A DNA stretch of 64,000 nucleotides from Palsa-661 sp035535015 (GCA_035535015.1 DATLQU010000022.1:1-64000); one strand, 5' to 3'; shown: positions 42,267 through 51,216, numbered from the stretch's first letter. The notes: generated from the sequence alone by a model not told the origin. Translations and numbers: made by a program.

Positions 42267-44249
42267 ATGCTGTTGGCACGGGTAGCGGAGGCTGTGTACT
42301 GGGCCGGCCGCTACCTTGAGCGTGTCGAGGACATGTCCAGGATCGTCCAGGTGCACGGGGAGACTCACGTCGATCTTCCCGTCGGTGCCGATGTCGGGTG
42401 GGGACCCTTGCTCGACATCTGTGGTGCCGACGGCGCCTGCATCGATCGCCTGCGCCGAAAAGAGGCGGCCCAGAACCCACCGGCCCCTGGTGCACCGCGG
42501 GTGAGCGAGGCGACGGTGGTTGGATTCGTGGTGACCGACCGGGACAATCCCTTTTCAATTCTCTCCGCCCTTTCGGGGGCCCGGGATAATTTCCGTGTCG
42601 CCCGCCCTGTCGTTCCTCGCGAGGTGTGGGAGCTGGTCAACGACCTGTGGCTGGCTCTGAGCGCCGACGCACGGGAGATTCAGACACGCGAGGGTCGGGT
42701 GGGATGGCTCCGCAGAGCCGTCGACGAGTGTGCCCGGATGAACGGGGTACTCGGGGGCACGATGCGGCGTGACGAGGCGATGGCCTTCATCAGCATCGGG
42801 CAGCAGATCGAGCGAGCGGACATCACCGCCAGGATGCTCACCGTCCGTGCTGACAGTGCCGCCCCGACGAGAGGCCGCGATCCGTACGACGAGGTCCACT
42901 GGATGGCGATGCTGCGCTCGGTGGCGGCGTACCAACCCTTTCGACGCGCCATGCCGGCGCGCCCGGACAACGGGGCCGCCCTGCGCTTTCTGCTCCAAGA
43001 CGAGGCGTTCCCGCGGGCCGTATCGTCCTGTCTGACCGAGCTGCGAGCCACCGTGAAACGGCTTCCCGGGAACGAGGAGGTAATGGCCGTCTGCACCGAC
43101 GCCGCTGTTCTGGTGGCCGACGCGGCTGTCGATCGACTCACGCCGGCGGAGCTACGCTGCTTGATCGGCGACCTCCAAGGCGCCCTCGCCGCCATTCATG
43201 AGCGCCTTGACTCCACATACTTCCGCTCCATGAGTGCTGCCGTCCCCGAGCCGTCGCACCCCCGTGGTGCTAATCGTCCGCTGGCCGATGGCCCGCCGCC
43301 CGCCGCCCGCGAGGACGTCGCTCTTTCCCGGATCTACGAGGTGACCCACCGGACGACGTACGAGTACGACGGCCCTGTCGAACAGTCCTATAACGAGGCC
43401 CATCTCCGGCCCCGTGCCACCGATCACCAACGATGTGAGAGCCATAGGTTGGAGATCGAGCCCGAACCGGTTTCGCGGTCCCAGTACGTGGACGCCTACG
43501 GAAACGCGGTGACGATCTTCGTGGTGACCGGGGGATTCGACCGGTTGTCGGTCACTTCGACCAGTGAAGTCACGGTAATGGCCGTCCCCCCTTCACCGCC
43601 AAGTCTTCCGTGGGAATCGGCCCAGTGGCTCCTCGATATCGACCGGCAGGCGGGATCGCGTGAGGCCCGGCAGTTCCGGGCACCGTCGCGCCTGGTGCCG
43701 GCGTCTCCACTGCTGACCGCGTACGCCGAGCCGTCTTTCGAGGTCGGTCGACCGCTGGTCGACGCCGTGGTCGACCTGGCCGGCCGTATTCACCGGGACT
43801 TCGTCTACGAGTCCGGATTCACCTCGGTGACGACTCCCGTTCTCGACGTGCTGTCCTACCGACGCGGCGTCTGTCAGGACTTTGCCCATCTGGCTGTGGG
43901 ATGTGTGCGTTCCATGGGTCTGGCCGCTCGTTATGTGAGCGGATACATCGAGACGCTCCCGCCCGTAGGGCAGGAGCGTCTTCTGGGCGCCGACGCCTCA
44001 CACGCATGGTTCTCTGTCTACGTCCCTGGGTGGGGTTGGATCGATGTCGATCCCACCAACGATCAGTTGGTCTCCGAGTCGTACGTTACGACCGCCTGGG
44101 GCCGTGACTACTGGGACGTGTCGCCTCTGCGCGGTTCGGTGGAAGGTGGTGGTGGCTCCCATACGCTCGAGGTCGCCGTTGACGTGACCCGCCTCACCGC
44201 CATCTCACCCGGCATCCCCGGCGCGGGCGAGCCGACGGAAGACCGCTGA
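42267..44249 (+). CDS. Alpha-E domain fused to a transglutaminase-like protease
   Basis: 660 residues from ATG 42267 with GGGAGG upstream. Residues 1-~310 are an alpha-E helical domain (LLARVAEAVYWAGRYLERVE ... SIGQQIERADITARML). After a linker, residues ~350-440 are the bacterial transglutaminase N-terminal beta-domain (YEVTHRTTYEYDGPVEQSYN). Residues ~500-625 are the core with the Cys-His-Asp triad: GVCQDFAH (Cys536), DASHAWFSVYVPGWGW (His579) and DVDPTND (Asp ~595). In most genomes these are two genes; here they are one chain. Together with the ATP-grasp partner they form a predicted peptide ligation/cleavage system. The 3' end overlaps the convergent gene by 45 bases. Confidence 0.92.
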   Translation: MLLARVAEAVYWAGRYLERVEDMSRIVQVHGETHVDLPVGADVGWGPLLDICGADGACIDRLRRKEAAQNPPAPGAPRVSEATVVGFVVTDRDNPFSILSALSGARDNFRVARPVVPREVWELVNDLWLALSADAREIQTREGRVGWLRRAVDECARMNGVLGGTMRRDEAMAFISIGQQIERADITARMLTVRADSAAPTRGRDPYDEVHWMAMLRSVAAYQPFRRAMPARPDNGAALRFLLQDEAFPRAVSSCLTELRATVKRLPGNEEVMAVCTDAAVLVADAAVDRLTPAELRCLIGDLQGALAAIHERLDSTYFRSMSAAVPEPSHPRGANRPLADGPPPAAREDVALSRIYEVTHRTTYEYDGPVEQSYNEAHLRPRATDHQRCESHRLEIEPEPVSRSQYVDAYGNAVTIFVVTGGFDRLSVTSTSEVTVMAVPPSPPSLPWESAQWLLDIDRQAGSREARQFRAPSRLVPASPLLTAYAEPSFEVGRPLVDAVVDLAGRIHRDFVYESGFTSVTTPVLDVLSYRRGVCQDFAHLAVGCVRSMGLAARYVSGYIETLPPVGQERLLGADASHAWFSVYVPGWGWIDVDPTNDQLVSESYVTTAWGRDYWDVSPLRGSVEGGGGSHTLEVAVDVTRLTAISPGIPGAGEPTEDR

Positions 44250-44564
44250 TCGGGCCAGGACCTCGTGGCAGCCGGCCCTCTTGGCCGCCTCGAACAGTTC
44301 CTTGTCGACATGGCTGGCAAATCCGATGGTACGCGCCGGTGCCAGCCGGGGAAGGACGTCGAGGACCCCGGCGTGAGCCAGGTCGATGACGACCAGTCGG
44401 GCGCCACGATCGACGGCTCCCGCCAGGTCGTCGGGGTGGGACACGAACTCGACGGGGATACCTGCTTCTCGGCCGGCGATCTCGACTCGTGAGCGATCCA
44501 TCAGGTCGGGAACGAAGGCCACGACCGGCGTGCGGCCTGGCTCAGACGACAGTCCTGCGAACAT
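44205..44564 (-). CDS. Receiver-like small protein
   Basis: 119 residues from ATG 44564; the frame is open back into the pstS remnant, so the start is uncertain. The pattern VVAFVPDLMDRSRVEIAGRE ... GARLVVIDLAHAGVLDVLPR ... TIGFASHVDKELFEAAKRAG resembles a CheY-like fold, with Asp in VVIDLAH at the place of the phospho-acceptor and His/Lys later. It lacks the usual acidic pair at the first strand. Probably a pseudo-receiver or a related Rossmann-like protein; function not known. Confidence 0.6.
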   Translation of the reverse strand: MFAGLSSEPGRTPVVAFVPDLMDRSRVEIAGREAGIPVEFVSHPDDLAGAVDRGARLVVIDLAHAGVLDVLPRLAPARTIGFASHVDKELFEAAKRAGCHEVLARSAVFRRLARAGDAG

Positions 44565-44588
44565 CACCACCAGTGTCCCACGGACCGT

Positions 44589-44617
44589 GACGCCGACGCC
44601 GACGCCGACGCCGACGC
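44589..44617. repeat. Hexanucleotide repeat (GACGCC)4-5
   Basis: Four perfect GACGCC units and a partial fifth, just upstream of the receiver-like gene on the minus strand. On that strand it reads as a Gly-Val run if translated. It is a slippage-prone tract in a likely 5' region. Confidence 0.7.
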
Positions 44618-44649
44618 ACAGCCCGACGTTCTCGCCCCCCGTAGAGCAG

Positions 44650-45160
44650 GGCTCAGCCCGTGAAGACCGGTGCTCCGCTCGACGTCTGCAATTGAGCAGC
44701 GTCTGGTGGGCCAGACGGACGGCGTTGGCGGGCAGAGGTGAGTACCCGAGGGCTGCCGCCTGCTTCTGTTCTGTCGTGGTGACCCGGTCGAAGAGATGAC
44801 CGAGGGCGACAGCCATGGACGTGCTCGACTGCTTCTGGTAGATGAGGGTCCTGCTGAGATTGGCCAACAGATAGGTGGTGGCACCGGGGCCGTCCACGAT
44901 ATTGAAGTTCTATGGGTTCAGGTCTGCAGCGGCCGAGGTGGCGGCTGCAATCGATGTCTGGGTCGGTACCACGTAGGCACCCGACTCGTTCTTGACGGCC
45001 ACGTTGGTGAATGTGGCCTGGCGAGCGAGGCGTACTCGACGTAGCCGATGGCCTCAGCCGACTGTTGGATATAGGTGGCAAGGCCGGTGTTCAACTGTTG
45101 TCCCACTCCGACGCTGGTGACGGGCCAGTGGATGCTGGGACTAATAGGCACACAAGAATC
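44650..45160 (-). pseudogene. pstS: C-terminal fragment of a phosphate-binding protein (PstS-like)
   Basis: Minus-strand pieces in order: VTSVGVGQQLNTGLATYIQQ and SAEAIGYVEYASLA; then, after a shift, ATFTNVAVKNESGAYVVPTQ and TSIAAATSAAADLNP-stop; then VDGPGATTYLLANLSRTLIY, FDRVTTTEQKQAAALGYSPL and NAVRLAHQTLLN. GYVEYA, the NxxGxYVxPT region and AAxLGYxPLP are PstS landmarks. The N-terminal two thirds, including the signal and most phosphate ligands, are gone. Confidence 0.75.
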
Positions 45161-45211
45161 AATAGGTCCAATAGTGAGAGCGGGTTGGCCGGCAGACGTC
45201 GAGTCAGGGTC

Positions 45212-45256
45212 CAGGTGGCGCAGGTGGCGCAGGTGGCGCAGGTGGCGCAGGTGGCG
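45212..45256. repeat. Five tandem copies of the 9-mer CAGGTGGCG
   Basis: Five perfect, uninterrupted units between the pstS remnant and the CBS gene. No frame across it is convincing. Units of nine bases are also codon-neutral if the tract is or was coding. Confidence 0.85.
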
Positions 45257-45436
45257 GTCGCCTTCGGTCGAAGCACCGACGTTCGTGGCGCGCTGTCGAA
45301 GTCCGTCGGGGGCAGAAATCCGATGGGGCCAAGGCGTCCGACGAGAAGGGAGAAGGACCCTGGAGAGATCGCGGCGAGGCCGGTCAGGCCCGTGTGCTGG
45401 CGGGCCGGCTGGGCGAGGCGTCCGCCGGTTGGGCCC

Positions 45437-45868
45437 TCAGCGGGCGGTGATGTACTCGATCAGTTCGGTTCGGTTCTTCTCGAGTTCCTCGATCCGGTTC
45501 TTCACGACGTCACCGATGCTGACGATTCCGGACAGCTGACCGTCGTCGACCACAGGGACGTGACGGATGCGTCGCTCCGTCATCGTCCGCATGAGCGACT
45601 CCGTGTCATCCTCCGGGGCGCAGGTGGTCACGGTGGCGGACATGATGGAGGAGACGGGTTCGGCGAGGATGGCCTCTCGGTGTTCGCTCAGCTGGCGGAC
45701 TACGTCGCGCTCAGAGATGATCCCGTCGATCTTCCGCCCGTCGGAGGAGACCACGAGCGCTCCCACGTGGTGCCGATTGAGTTCGTCCACGGCCTCGGCC
45801 ACGGTTGCGTCGCCCCGGATGGTGGCGACGACGGCACCTTTGTTGGCAAGCAGTGTGGAGATGAGCAC
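45437..45868 (-). CDS. Two-CBS-domain protein
   Basis: 143 residues from ATG 45868. First CBS motif TVAEAVDELNRHHVGALVVS...GIISERDVVRQL, second CAPEDDTESLMRTMTERRIR...GIVSIGDVVK. The C-terminus is a charged helix (RIEELEKNRTELIEYI). Stand-alone CBS pairs bind adenosine nucleotides and regulate partner proteins. The GIISERDVVR line is typical of the widespread actinobacterial stress/dormancy CBS proteins. Partner unknown. Confidence 0.92.
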   Translation of the reverse strand: MLISTLLANKGAVVATIRGDATVAEAVDELNRHHVGALVVSSDGRKIDGIISERDVVRQLSEHREAILAEPVSSIMSATVTTCAPEDDTESLMRTMTERRIRHVPVVDDGQLSGIVSIGDVVKNRIEELEKNRTELIEYITAR

Positions 45869-46094
45869 AGGTCAGGTCCTCCTCGTGAGATCTATTGTTC
45901 TTGTCTTGCGGTCCCCTGTTCGGATGGTTCGCCTTGGTCGTAGGCGCACGAAGGCACTCTCCCCACTGTACGGCGTCAAGGAAGCAAATGAGCAGGCGAC
46001 GGAGGGGTGCGCTTCGTGACGCAGTTCACAACTCCGTAGGCGCCCGGCGGCCCGGAGGAGAGGCCTGGGGGAGAGGCCTGATGCCGACCAGGCG

Positions 46095-47933
46095 TCAGGA
46101 GCGGTCGCGTCGGGCCCGGCTGTGCTGGCGTCCGCGGATCGCCTGATCGAGGATGACTTTGCGCAGACGAACGGATTTGGGCGTGACCTCGACGCACTCA
46201 TCTTCAGCGATGAATTCGAGGGCCTGCTCCAGTGAGAGCTGGAGATGCGGGGTCAGTCGCTCTAGCTCGTCAGCCGTCGACGACCGGACGTTGGTCAGCT
46301 TCTTCTCCTTCGTCGGGTTGACGTCCATCTCGTCGGCTCGGGAGTTCTCGCCCACGATCATGCCCTCGTAGACCTCGGTTCCGGGCCCGAGGAGCATGGT
46401 CCCGCGCTCCTGGAGCGCCATCAGGGCATAGGTGGTGGTGGGACCTCGGCGGTCGGCCACCATCGAGCCGTTGCGGCGGGTGCGGAGATCCCCGTGCCAG
46501 GGCTCCCAGCCGTCGAAGACGTGGTGCAGGACCCCGGTTCCCCGGGTCTCGATGAGGAACTCTGTGCGGAATCCCACCAGACCCCGGGCCGGGACCCGGT
46601 AGTCCATGCGCACCCAGCCGGTCCCGTGGTTGACCACTTCCAGGAGCCGTCCGTGGCGCAGGGCGAGGAGCTGTGTGACCACGCCGAGGTAGTCGTCAGG
46701 AACATCGATGGCCACCCGCTCCATGGGCTCGTGGACCTTGCCGTCGACGAGTCGGGTCACCACCTGGGGCTTGCCCACCGTCAGTTCGAAACCCTCGCGG
46801 CGCATGGTTTCGACGAGGACGGCCAGCTGGAGCTCGCCCCGGCCCTGGACCTCCCAGGTGTCGGGGCGCTCGGTGGGAGACACCCGAAGCGAGACGTTCC
46901 CGACCAATTCGGAGTCGAGCCGTCCTTTCACCAGCCGGGCCGTGAGCTTGGAGCCGTCGAGGCCCGACAGCGGCGACGAATTGATGCCGATGGTCATGGC
47001 CAGACTGGGTTCGTCGACCAAGATGGCCGGGAGCGGGCGGGGATCCTCGGCGTCGGCCAAGGTCTCACCGATGGTGACGTCGGGAAAGCCGGCTACGGCC
47101 ACGATCTCGCCCGGACCGGCTTCTTCGACGTCGACCCGTTCGAGCGCCCGGGAGGCGTAGAGCTCGGTCACCTTGCCCTTGTCGACGGTTCCGTCCACCC
47201 GGCACCAGGCCACCGTGTCGCCGCGGCGCAGCGTCCCGTGGTGGACCCGGCAGATGGCCAGTCGGCCCACGTAGGGCGAGGCGTCCAGGTTGGTGACCAA
47301 TGCCTGGAGGGGGTGGTCCGGGTCGTAGAGGGGAGCGGGAACATTGGTCACGATGGTGTCGAAGAGCGGCACCAGGTCGGTCCCTACGGTGTTGGCCTCG
47401 GTACAGGCCCAGCCGGCACGGGCGTTGGCGTAGAGCACCGGAAATCCCACCTGGTCCTCGTCGGCGTCCAGGTCGAGGAAGAGGTCCTCCACTTCGTGGA
47501 CCACCTCTTCGATGCGGGCGTCGGCCCGGTCGACCTTGTTGATGACGAGCACGACCGGCAGACGGGCCTCGAGCGTCTTGCGCAGGACGAAGCGAGTCTG
47601 GGGCAAGGGGCCTTCCGAGGCGTCGACGAGGAGAAGGACGCCGTCGACCATGGACAGACCCCGCTCCACCTCGCCCCCGAAGTCGGCGTGGCCCGGGGTG
47701 TCCACAATGGTGATCTTGGTGGGTCCGTACTGGACGGCCGTGTGCTTGGCCAGGATGGTGATGCCCTTTTCGCGCTCGAGGTCGCCGGAGTCGAGGACGC
47801 GGTCGGTGAGCTCCTTGTCCGCTCGGAAGGCTCCCGTCTGACGGAGCATGCCGTCGACCAACGTGGTCTTGCCGTGGTCAACGTGGGCCACGATCGCCAC
47901 GTTGCGTAAGTCATCGCGGGAGCGCATGGACAC
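46095..47933 (-). CDS. typA: Ribosome-associated GTPase TypA/BipA
   Basis: 612 residues from ATG 47933. G1 AHVDHGKTTLVDGML, G2 region KGITILAKHTAV, G3 DTPGHADFGGE, G4 NKVDR. Then the EF-G-like domains with DASPYVGRLAICRV, VGKPQVVTRLVDGKVHEPME and the BipA-specific C-terminal domain (MVADRRGPTTTYALMALQER, EGMIVGENSRADEMDVNPT). Length is usual for the family. It binds the ribosome like EF-G and helps 50S assembly and growth under stress. It begins the conserved-looking part of the window; no operon partner overlaps it. Confidence 0.97.
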   Translation of the reverse strand: MSMRSRDDLRNVAIVAHVDHGKTTLVDGMLRQTGAFRADKELTDRVLDSGDLEREKGITILAKHTAVQYGPTKITIVDTPGHADFGGEVERGLSMVDGVLLLVDASEGPLPQTRFVLRKTLEARLPVVLVINKVDRADARIEEVVHEVEDLFLDLDADEDQVGFPVLYANARAGWACTEANTVGTDLVPLFDTIVTNVPAPLYDPDHPLQALVTNLDASPYVGRLAICRVHHGTLRRGDTVAWCRVDGTVDKGKVTELYASRALERVDVEEAGPGEIVAVAGFPDVTIGETLADAEDPRPLPAILVDEPSLAMTIGINSSPLSGLDGSKLTARLVKGRLDSELVGNVSLRVSPTERPDTWEVQGRGELQLAVLVETMRREGFELTVGKPQVVTRLVDGKVHEPMERVAIDVPDDYLGVVTQLLALRHGRLLEVVNHGTGWVRMDYRVPARGLVGFRTEFLIETRGTGVLHHVFDGWEPWHGDLRTRRNGSMVADRRGPTTTYALMALQERGTMLLGPGTEVYEGMIVGENSRADEMDVNPTKEKKLTNVRSSTADELERLTPHLQLSLEQALEFIAEDECVEVTPKSVRLRKVILDQAIRGRQHSRARRDRS

Positions 47934-47966
47934 ACCTCAGGGTACTCGCCGTTTGCGAAACCCCGA

Positions 47967-48773
47967 TCACGGCCAGCGTCGTGGCCTCGGGAGCAGACCC
48001 CCCGTGCGCCGCCGTGCCTGACAGCCGGTGGGATCAGCCGGTGGGATCAAGCCGGTGGGATCAGCCGGTGGGATCAGCCGGTGGGACCCGGCCCGGACAC
48101 GACGTCCGGGCAGCCGCCGGACGCGGTGGAAGACGGCGTCGACCATGAGAAGGCCGCCGGCGCCGAGGAAGAGTCCACCCAGGGCATCGCTCAGGTAGTG
48201 CCACCGGAAGGCCACCAGGGCGATGGTTTCGAAGATGACCACCGCGGTACCGATGACGAGAGCCGCCGCCCGGCCTTTGCCGCGGGTGACGAGGACGACG
48301 GCGGTCACCACCGCAGTGACGGCGGCCGACGTCCCCGAGGGCCAGCACAGGGCGCCGTGGAACGTCCGGCCCACAACGTGCTTGAGAAGCTCGGCCAGAC
48401 CCACGGCCAGACCCGGTCCCGCCAGACAGCCCAGAGCCCGGCGACGATCGCGTCTCCAGATCGACCCGGCGGCCACCAGAGCGACAGCGGCCGCCACCGG
48501 GGCCAGGCCGAGGTCCGTCATGGCCCGGAGCAAGACCGATTGGAGGCCGCCGGGGAAGACCGAGAAGCCCCAGCTGTCGAGGGCGTTCTGACCCGGCTCG
48601 AAGCCGAGAACGACGGCGCCGAGCATCACAGTGCCGAGGACGAGACACGCCGCCAGGAGCGACGCGCCCCGACTCGGTGGGGCCGGGGTCGGCGTCACCT
48701 GGTCGACGGTCGTCGACGCCTCGGCCGATGGGTGCAGTGCGGTCGTCACGTCGTGCATCAGGGTGTCGTGCAC
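47967..48773 (-). CDS. PAP2-family membrane phosphatase
   Basis: 268 residues with about six hydrophobic helices. The phosphatase motifs are recognisable: KHVVGRTF (motif 1), PSGTSAAV (motif 2; the usual PSGH histidine is Thr) and RWHYLSDALGG (motif 3). The motif-2 His normally protonates the leaving group, so loss of it may lower activity. The C-terminal tail is built partly from a 13-bp DNA repeat (IPPADPTG twice). Substrates in the family are lipid or isoprenoid pyrophosphates. It follows typA in the opposite direction of the P450. Confidence 0.82.
   Translation of the reverse strand: MHDTLMHDVTTALHPSAEASTTVDQVTPTPAPPSRGASLLAACLVLGTVMLGAVVLGFEPGQNALDSWGFSVFPGGLQSVLLRAMTDLGLAPVAAAVALVAAGSIWRRDRRRALGCLAGPGLAVGLAELLKHVVGRTFHGALCWPSGTSAAVTAVVTAVVLVTRGKGRAAALVIGTAVVIFETIALVAFRWHYLSDALGGLFLGAGGLLMVDAVFHRVRRLPGRRVRAGSHRLIPPADPTGLIPPADPTGCQARRRTGGLLPRPRRWP
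48024..48086. repeat. Five copies of a 13-bp repeat at the PAP2 C-terminus
   Basis: GCCGGTGGGATCA repeats from 48024 with one extra A at 48050; the last copy is partial. It lies inside the 3' end of the PAP2 gene. Changes in copy number would alter frame and the length of the Pro-rich tail. Confidence 0.85.
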
Positions 48774-48888
48774 GCTCTTCCGAGCACGATCACTCCACGG
48801 TACCGCCCTTGGTGTCCGAGGGTGGGGCGGCCGGGGATCCCGAGGCGGTCCACGACCTGGCAGCGTCCCCTCTCGGTAGTCTCATGCG

Positions 48889-50201
48889 GTGCCCGGCCGG
48901 CCTCTGCCCGAGGTCCATCCGATGCCCCCCGGCGCTGGGGGGCGCCCGAGCCGGGTCCACGGGGTCTGGGGGCTCCTGCACGATCCGACGGCCTATCTCG
49001 GACGGCTGCGCCGGAGATGGGGGGAGACCTTCGTCGTCGACGCCGCCGGCCACCGTCTGCTCTGGGTCTTCTCTCCCGACGGGGTCCGGTCCCTCGACGG
49101 TTTCGCCGAGAAAGAGGCCAGCTTCGGGCTGGCCACCTTCGAGCTGATTCGCCGCAAAGTGCCCGACGAGCTCTCCCCCGGTCGCCGCACCACCCCGCAC
49201 GACCTCTTCGGCCGGCAGGAGACCGAGCGCTATCTCGGAAATCTCGAAGAGGCGATGATCATGGAGATCGACGAGCTCGGATCGACAGGTCAATTCGAGG
49301 TCTTCGGCGAGGCCCGGCGGCTCGGCCATCGGCTGGGCCTCGGATCCTGGGCCGGCGTCGAGGCCGCCTCGCCCCGGTACCTCAGGCGGCTGGTCCCGCT
49401 CTTCGACCGGCTCGACGGATCAGAGGCCTTCGTCCGTCCGGGCCGGACCTTCCTGACCGCCGCCACGGGCAAGAGGCTCGAACGACGGGCCATGCACGGG
49501 ATCGAGCGGGTGGTGGCCGAGATCTGGGCCGGCCGGCAGAGCCGGGGGGGTGGAGCTCGACGATTTCCTGACCCAGCTGTACCGGTCGTTCGACGACCTG
49601 GCCCCCGCCGAACGCGACATCCAGGTCGCGCGGGACCTGATCTTGATCCACATGGGTTCCCAGTCGGATCTCTACGCCCGCACTGGCCTGGACTCTGGTC
49701 AATCTTCTCCTGCACCCCGGCCTGTTGGCCCGGGTGCGCGCCGGGGAGGACGGGCTGCTCGAGCGTTGCGCCTACGAATCGATTCGGATGGCCCAACGGT
49801 CCATAACGTTGCGCCAGGTCCTGCGGCCGGTGGAGATCGACGACGGGATCCGGACCTACCGGGTGAGTCCGGGAGTGATGATCACCACCATGCTGTCGGT
49901 CACCAACACCACCGCCGCCGACGGTCTCGACCACTTCGATCCCGCCCATTATCAGGGCCGTCGGTTGGCGCCCTCGGTGGTACTTCGCACCAAGGAGGAG
50001 GTGAGCACCTTCGGCCACGGTATCCACACCTGTCCGGCGCAGCGCTTCTCAATCTCGGCCATCGTGATCGGCGTAGGCCGGCTCCTGGAACGGTTCGACT
50101 TCGAGCCCCGGTTCTCCGAGGTCCGGCCCCGGCGCCGGCAGATCGGGGGCGTGGCGCGTGCCGATCGACCGTGTCTGGTGCGTTACCGGACGAGGTCGTG
50201 A
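48889..50201 (+). pseudogene. Cytochrome P450 gene with two one-base frameshifts
   Basis: GTG 48889 begins a chain with VHGVWGLLHDPTAYLGRLRR, GETFVVDAAGHRLLWVFSPD and VRSLDGFAEKEASFGLATFE, a P450 N-terminal half. At the G7 run 49544-49550 the sense moves one frame (VELDDFLTQLYRSFDDLAPA ... RDLILIHMGSQSDLYA). Near 49693 it moves again (ALAWTLVNLLLHPGLLARVR). The last piece carries the ExxR of the K-helix in CAYESIRMAQRS, and the heme loop FGHGIHTCPAQRF with the axial Cys. Each break fits a single extra base. If these are sequencing errors the enzyme is complete (~435 residues). Substrate unknown. Confidence 0.8.
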
Positions 50202-50241
50202 GCCTGGAGGAGGACCCGGCCACGGCGCCGCTCCGGTCGCG

Positions 50242-51216
50242 CTAAGTGAAGCGGAAGTCGAGGGTCCGGAGATAGGTGTGGAGTCCTGCATCCTGGACGG
50301 GCAGGAGCCGGGCCGGCGCCCCCGACTCGTTGTGGTGGCTGTGCCAGTGGCCCGGTGGCGTGACGAAGGCCCCTCCGGGCTCCCAGTCGACCCGTTCGGG
50401 CCGGGCGATGGCACCCTCGTCGTCGAGGGTGTCTCCGACCAGGCTGTAGCAGCCGGGTCGGCAGTCGACGATGAGATCCAGAGCGACGCTCTGGTGGCGA
50501 TGGGGCCGTTGGAGAGCGCCATCGGGCAGGACCCCGAGCATGGCCCAGAGGGTGTGGGTGGCAGTGAGCGTCTGGTCGTTGGCGGCGTTGCCCAGGAGGA
50601 CGGCCACCCGGCTGCGCCGGCCTGCTTCGGGCTCGGCGGCCACGGCATCGAGCCGGGCCCGGGCCCGCCGGCCGTCGAAGAGCGTGGGTCGGAACCTCGG
50701 CCTGCTGGGCTCCACCCCGAGGTAGGCCAGCAGCGGAGAATCGTCTACGTGGTAGAGCACGGCGGCGTCGTCGTTCGCCGTATACCGGGCGGGGCACCGC
50801 GCCGGCAGGGTGATCACGTCGCCGGCCCGCCAGTCGATCCCGCCTTTTCCCTCGATCTCGAGCCGCCCCTCTCCCTGCAGGCAGTAGACGAGTTCGCTGG
50901 TGGCCACCGTGACCGTGGTGAGCGACTCGCCCGGTTCGATGCGGAGGAAGGAGGCGAGGAGCGAGGGAGCGGTGGCGGGGACGTCGACACCGAGGAGATC
51001 GGACAGATCGAGGACGATGGTCCGGGTCGGGCCGGCGGCGTGCAGAGCGGCGGGGAAGCGGTGCAGCGCAACGGGCGAGATGGCACCGACGCGCTGCGGA
51101 TCGACGGCGGCGCTGTACTCGTGGAAGACGGCGTCTCCGGTCCAGTCCTCGACGGCCAGTCCCGAGGGGAGCGGATCGTCGGTCACGGAGATCCCTTCGA
51201 CAGATCCGCGCCTCAT
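50242..51216 (-). CDS. Bicupin, gentisate-dioxygenase-like
   Basis: 324 residues from ATG 51216; the frame is open further upstream but the family match starts here. Two cupin barrels: residues ~95-170 (LVYCLQGEGRLEIEGKGGID, WRAGDVITLPARCPARYTAN) and ~225-320 (RPHRHQSVALDLIVDC, PGGAFVTPPGHWHSHHNES). The HxH pair (RPHRHQ) and later His (WHSHHN) in the C-terminal barrel could bind iron; the first barrel lacks a full set. Gentisate 1,2-dioxygenase and related ring-cleaving enzymes have this layout. Aromatic ring cleavage is a reasonable guess, not proven. Confidence 0.75.
   Translation of the reverse strand: MRRGSVEGISVTDDPLPSGLAVEDWTGDAVFHEYSAAVDPQRVGAISPVALHRFPAALHAAGPTRTIVLDLSDLLGVDVPATAPSLLASFLRIEPGESLTTVTVATSELVYCLQGEGRLEIEGKGGIDWRAGDVITLPARCPARYTANDDAAVLYHVDDSPLLAYLGVEPSRPRFRPTLFDGRRARARLDAVAAEPEAGRRSRVAVLLGNAANDQTLTATHTLWAMLGVLPDGALQRPHRHQSVALDLIVDCRPGCYSLVGDTLDDEGAIARPERVDWEPGGAFVTPPGHWHSHHNESGAPARLLPVQDAGLHTYLRTLDFRFT

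Noticed and set aside
45212..45256. Tandem repeat considered as a CRISPR array
   Set aside because: Units are 9 bp with no spacers and no cas genes nearby.
46494..47909. A long open frame opposite typA
   Set aside because: It is the antisense shadow of the typA gene, which has all GTPase motifs; GC-rich third positions keep the opposite strand open.
48024..48086. 13-bp repeat considered as CRISPR or iteron origin
   Set aside because: Units are contiguous, lie inside the end of a coding gene, and there is no replication gene nearby.
48081..49571. A long plus-strand frame starting opposite the PAP2 gene
   Set aside because: It is antisense to PAP2 and then out of frame with the P450, with an implausible composition.
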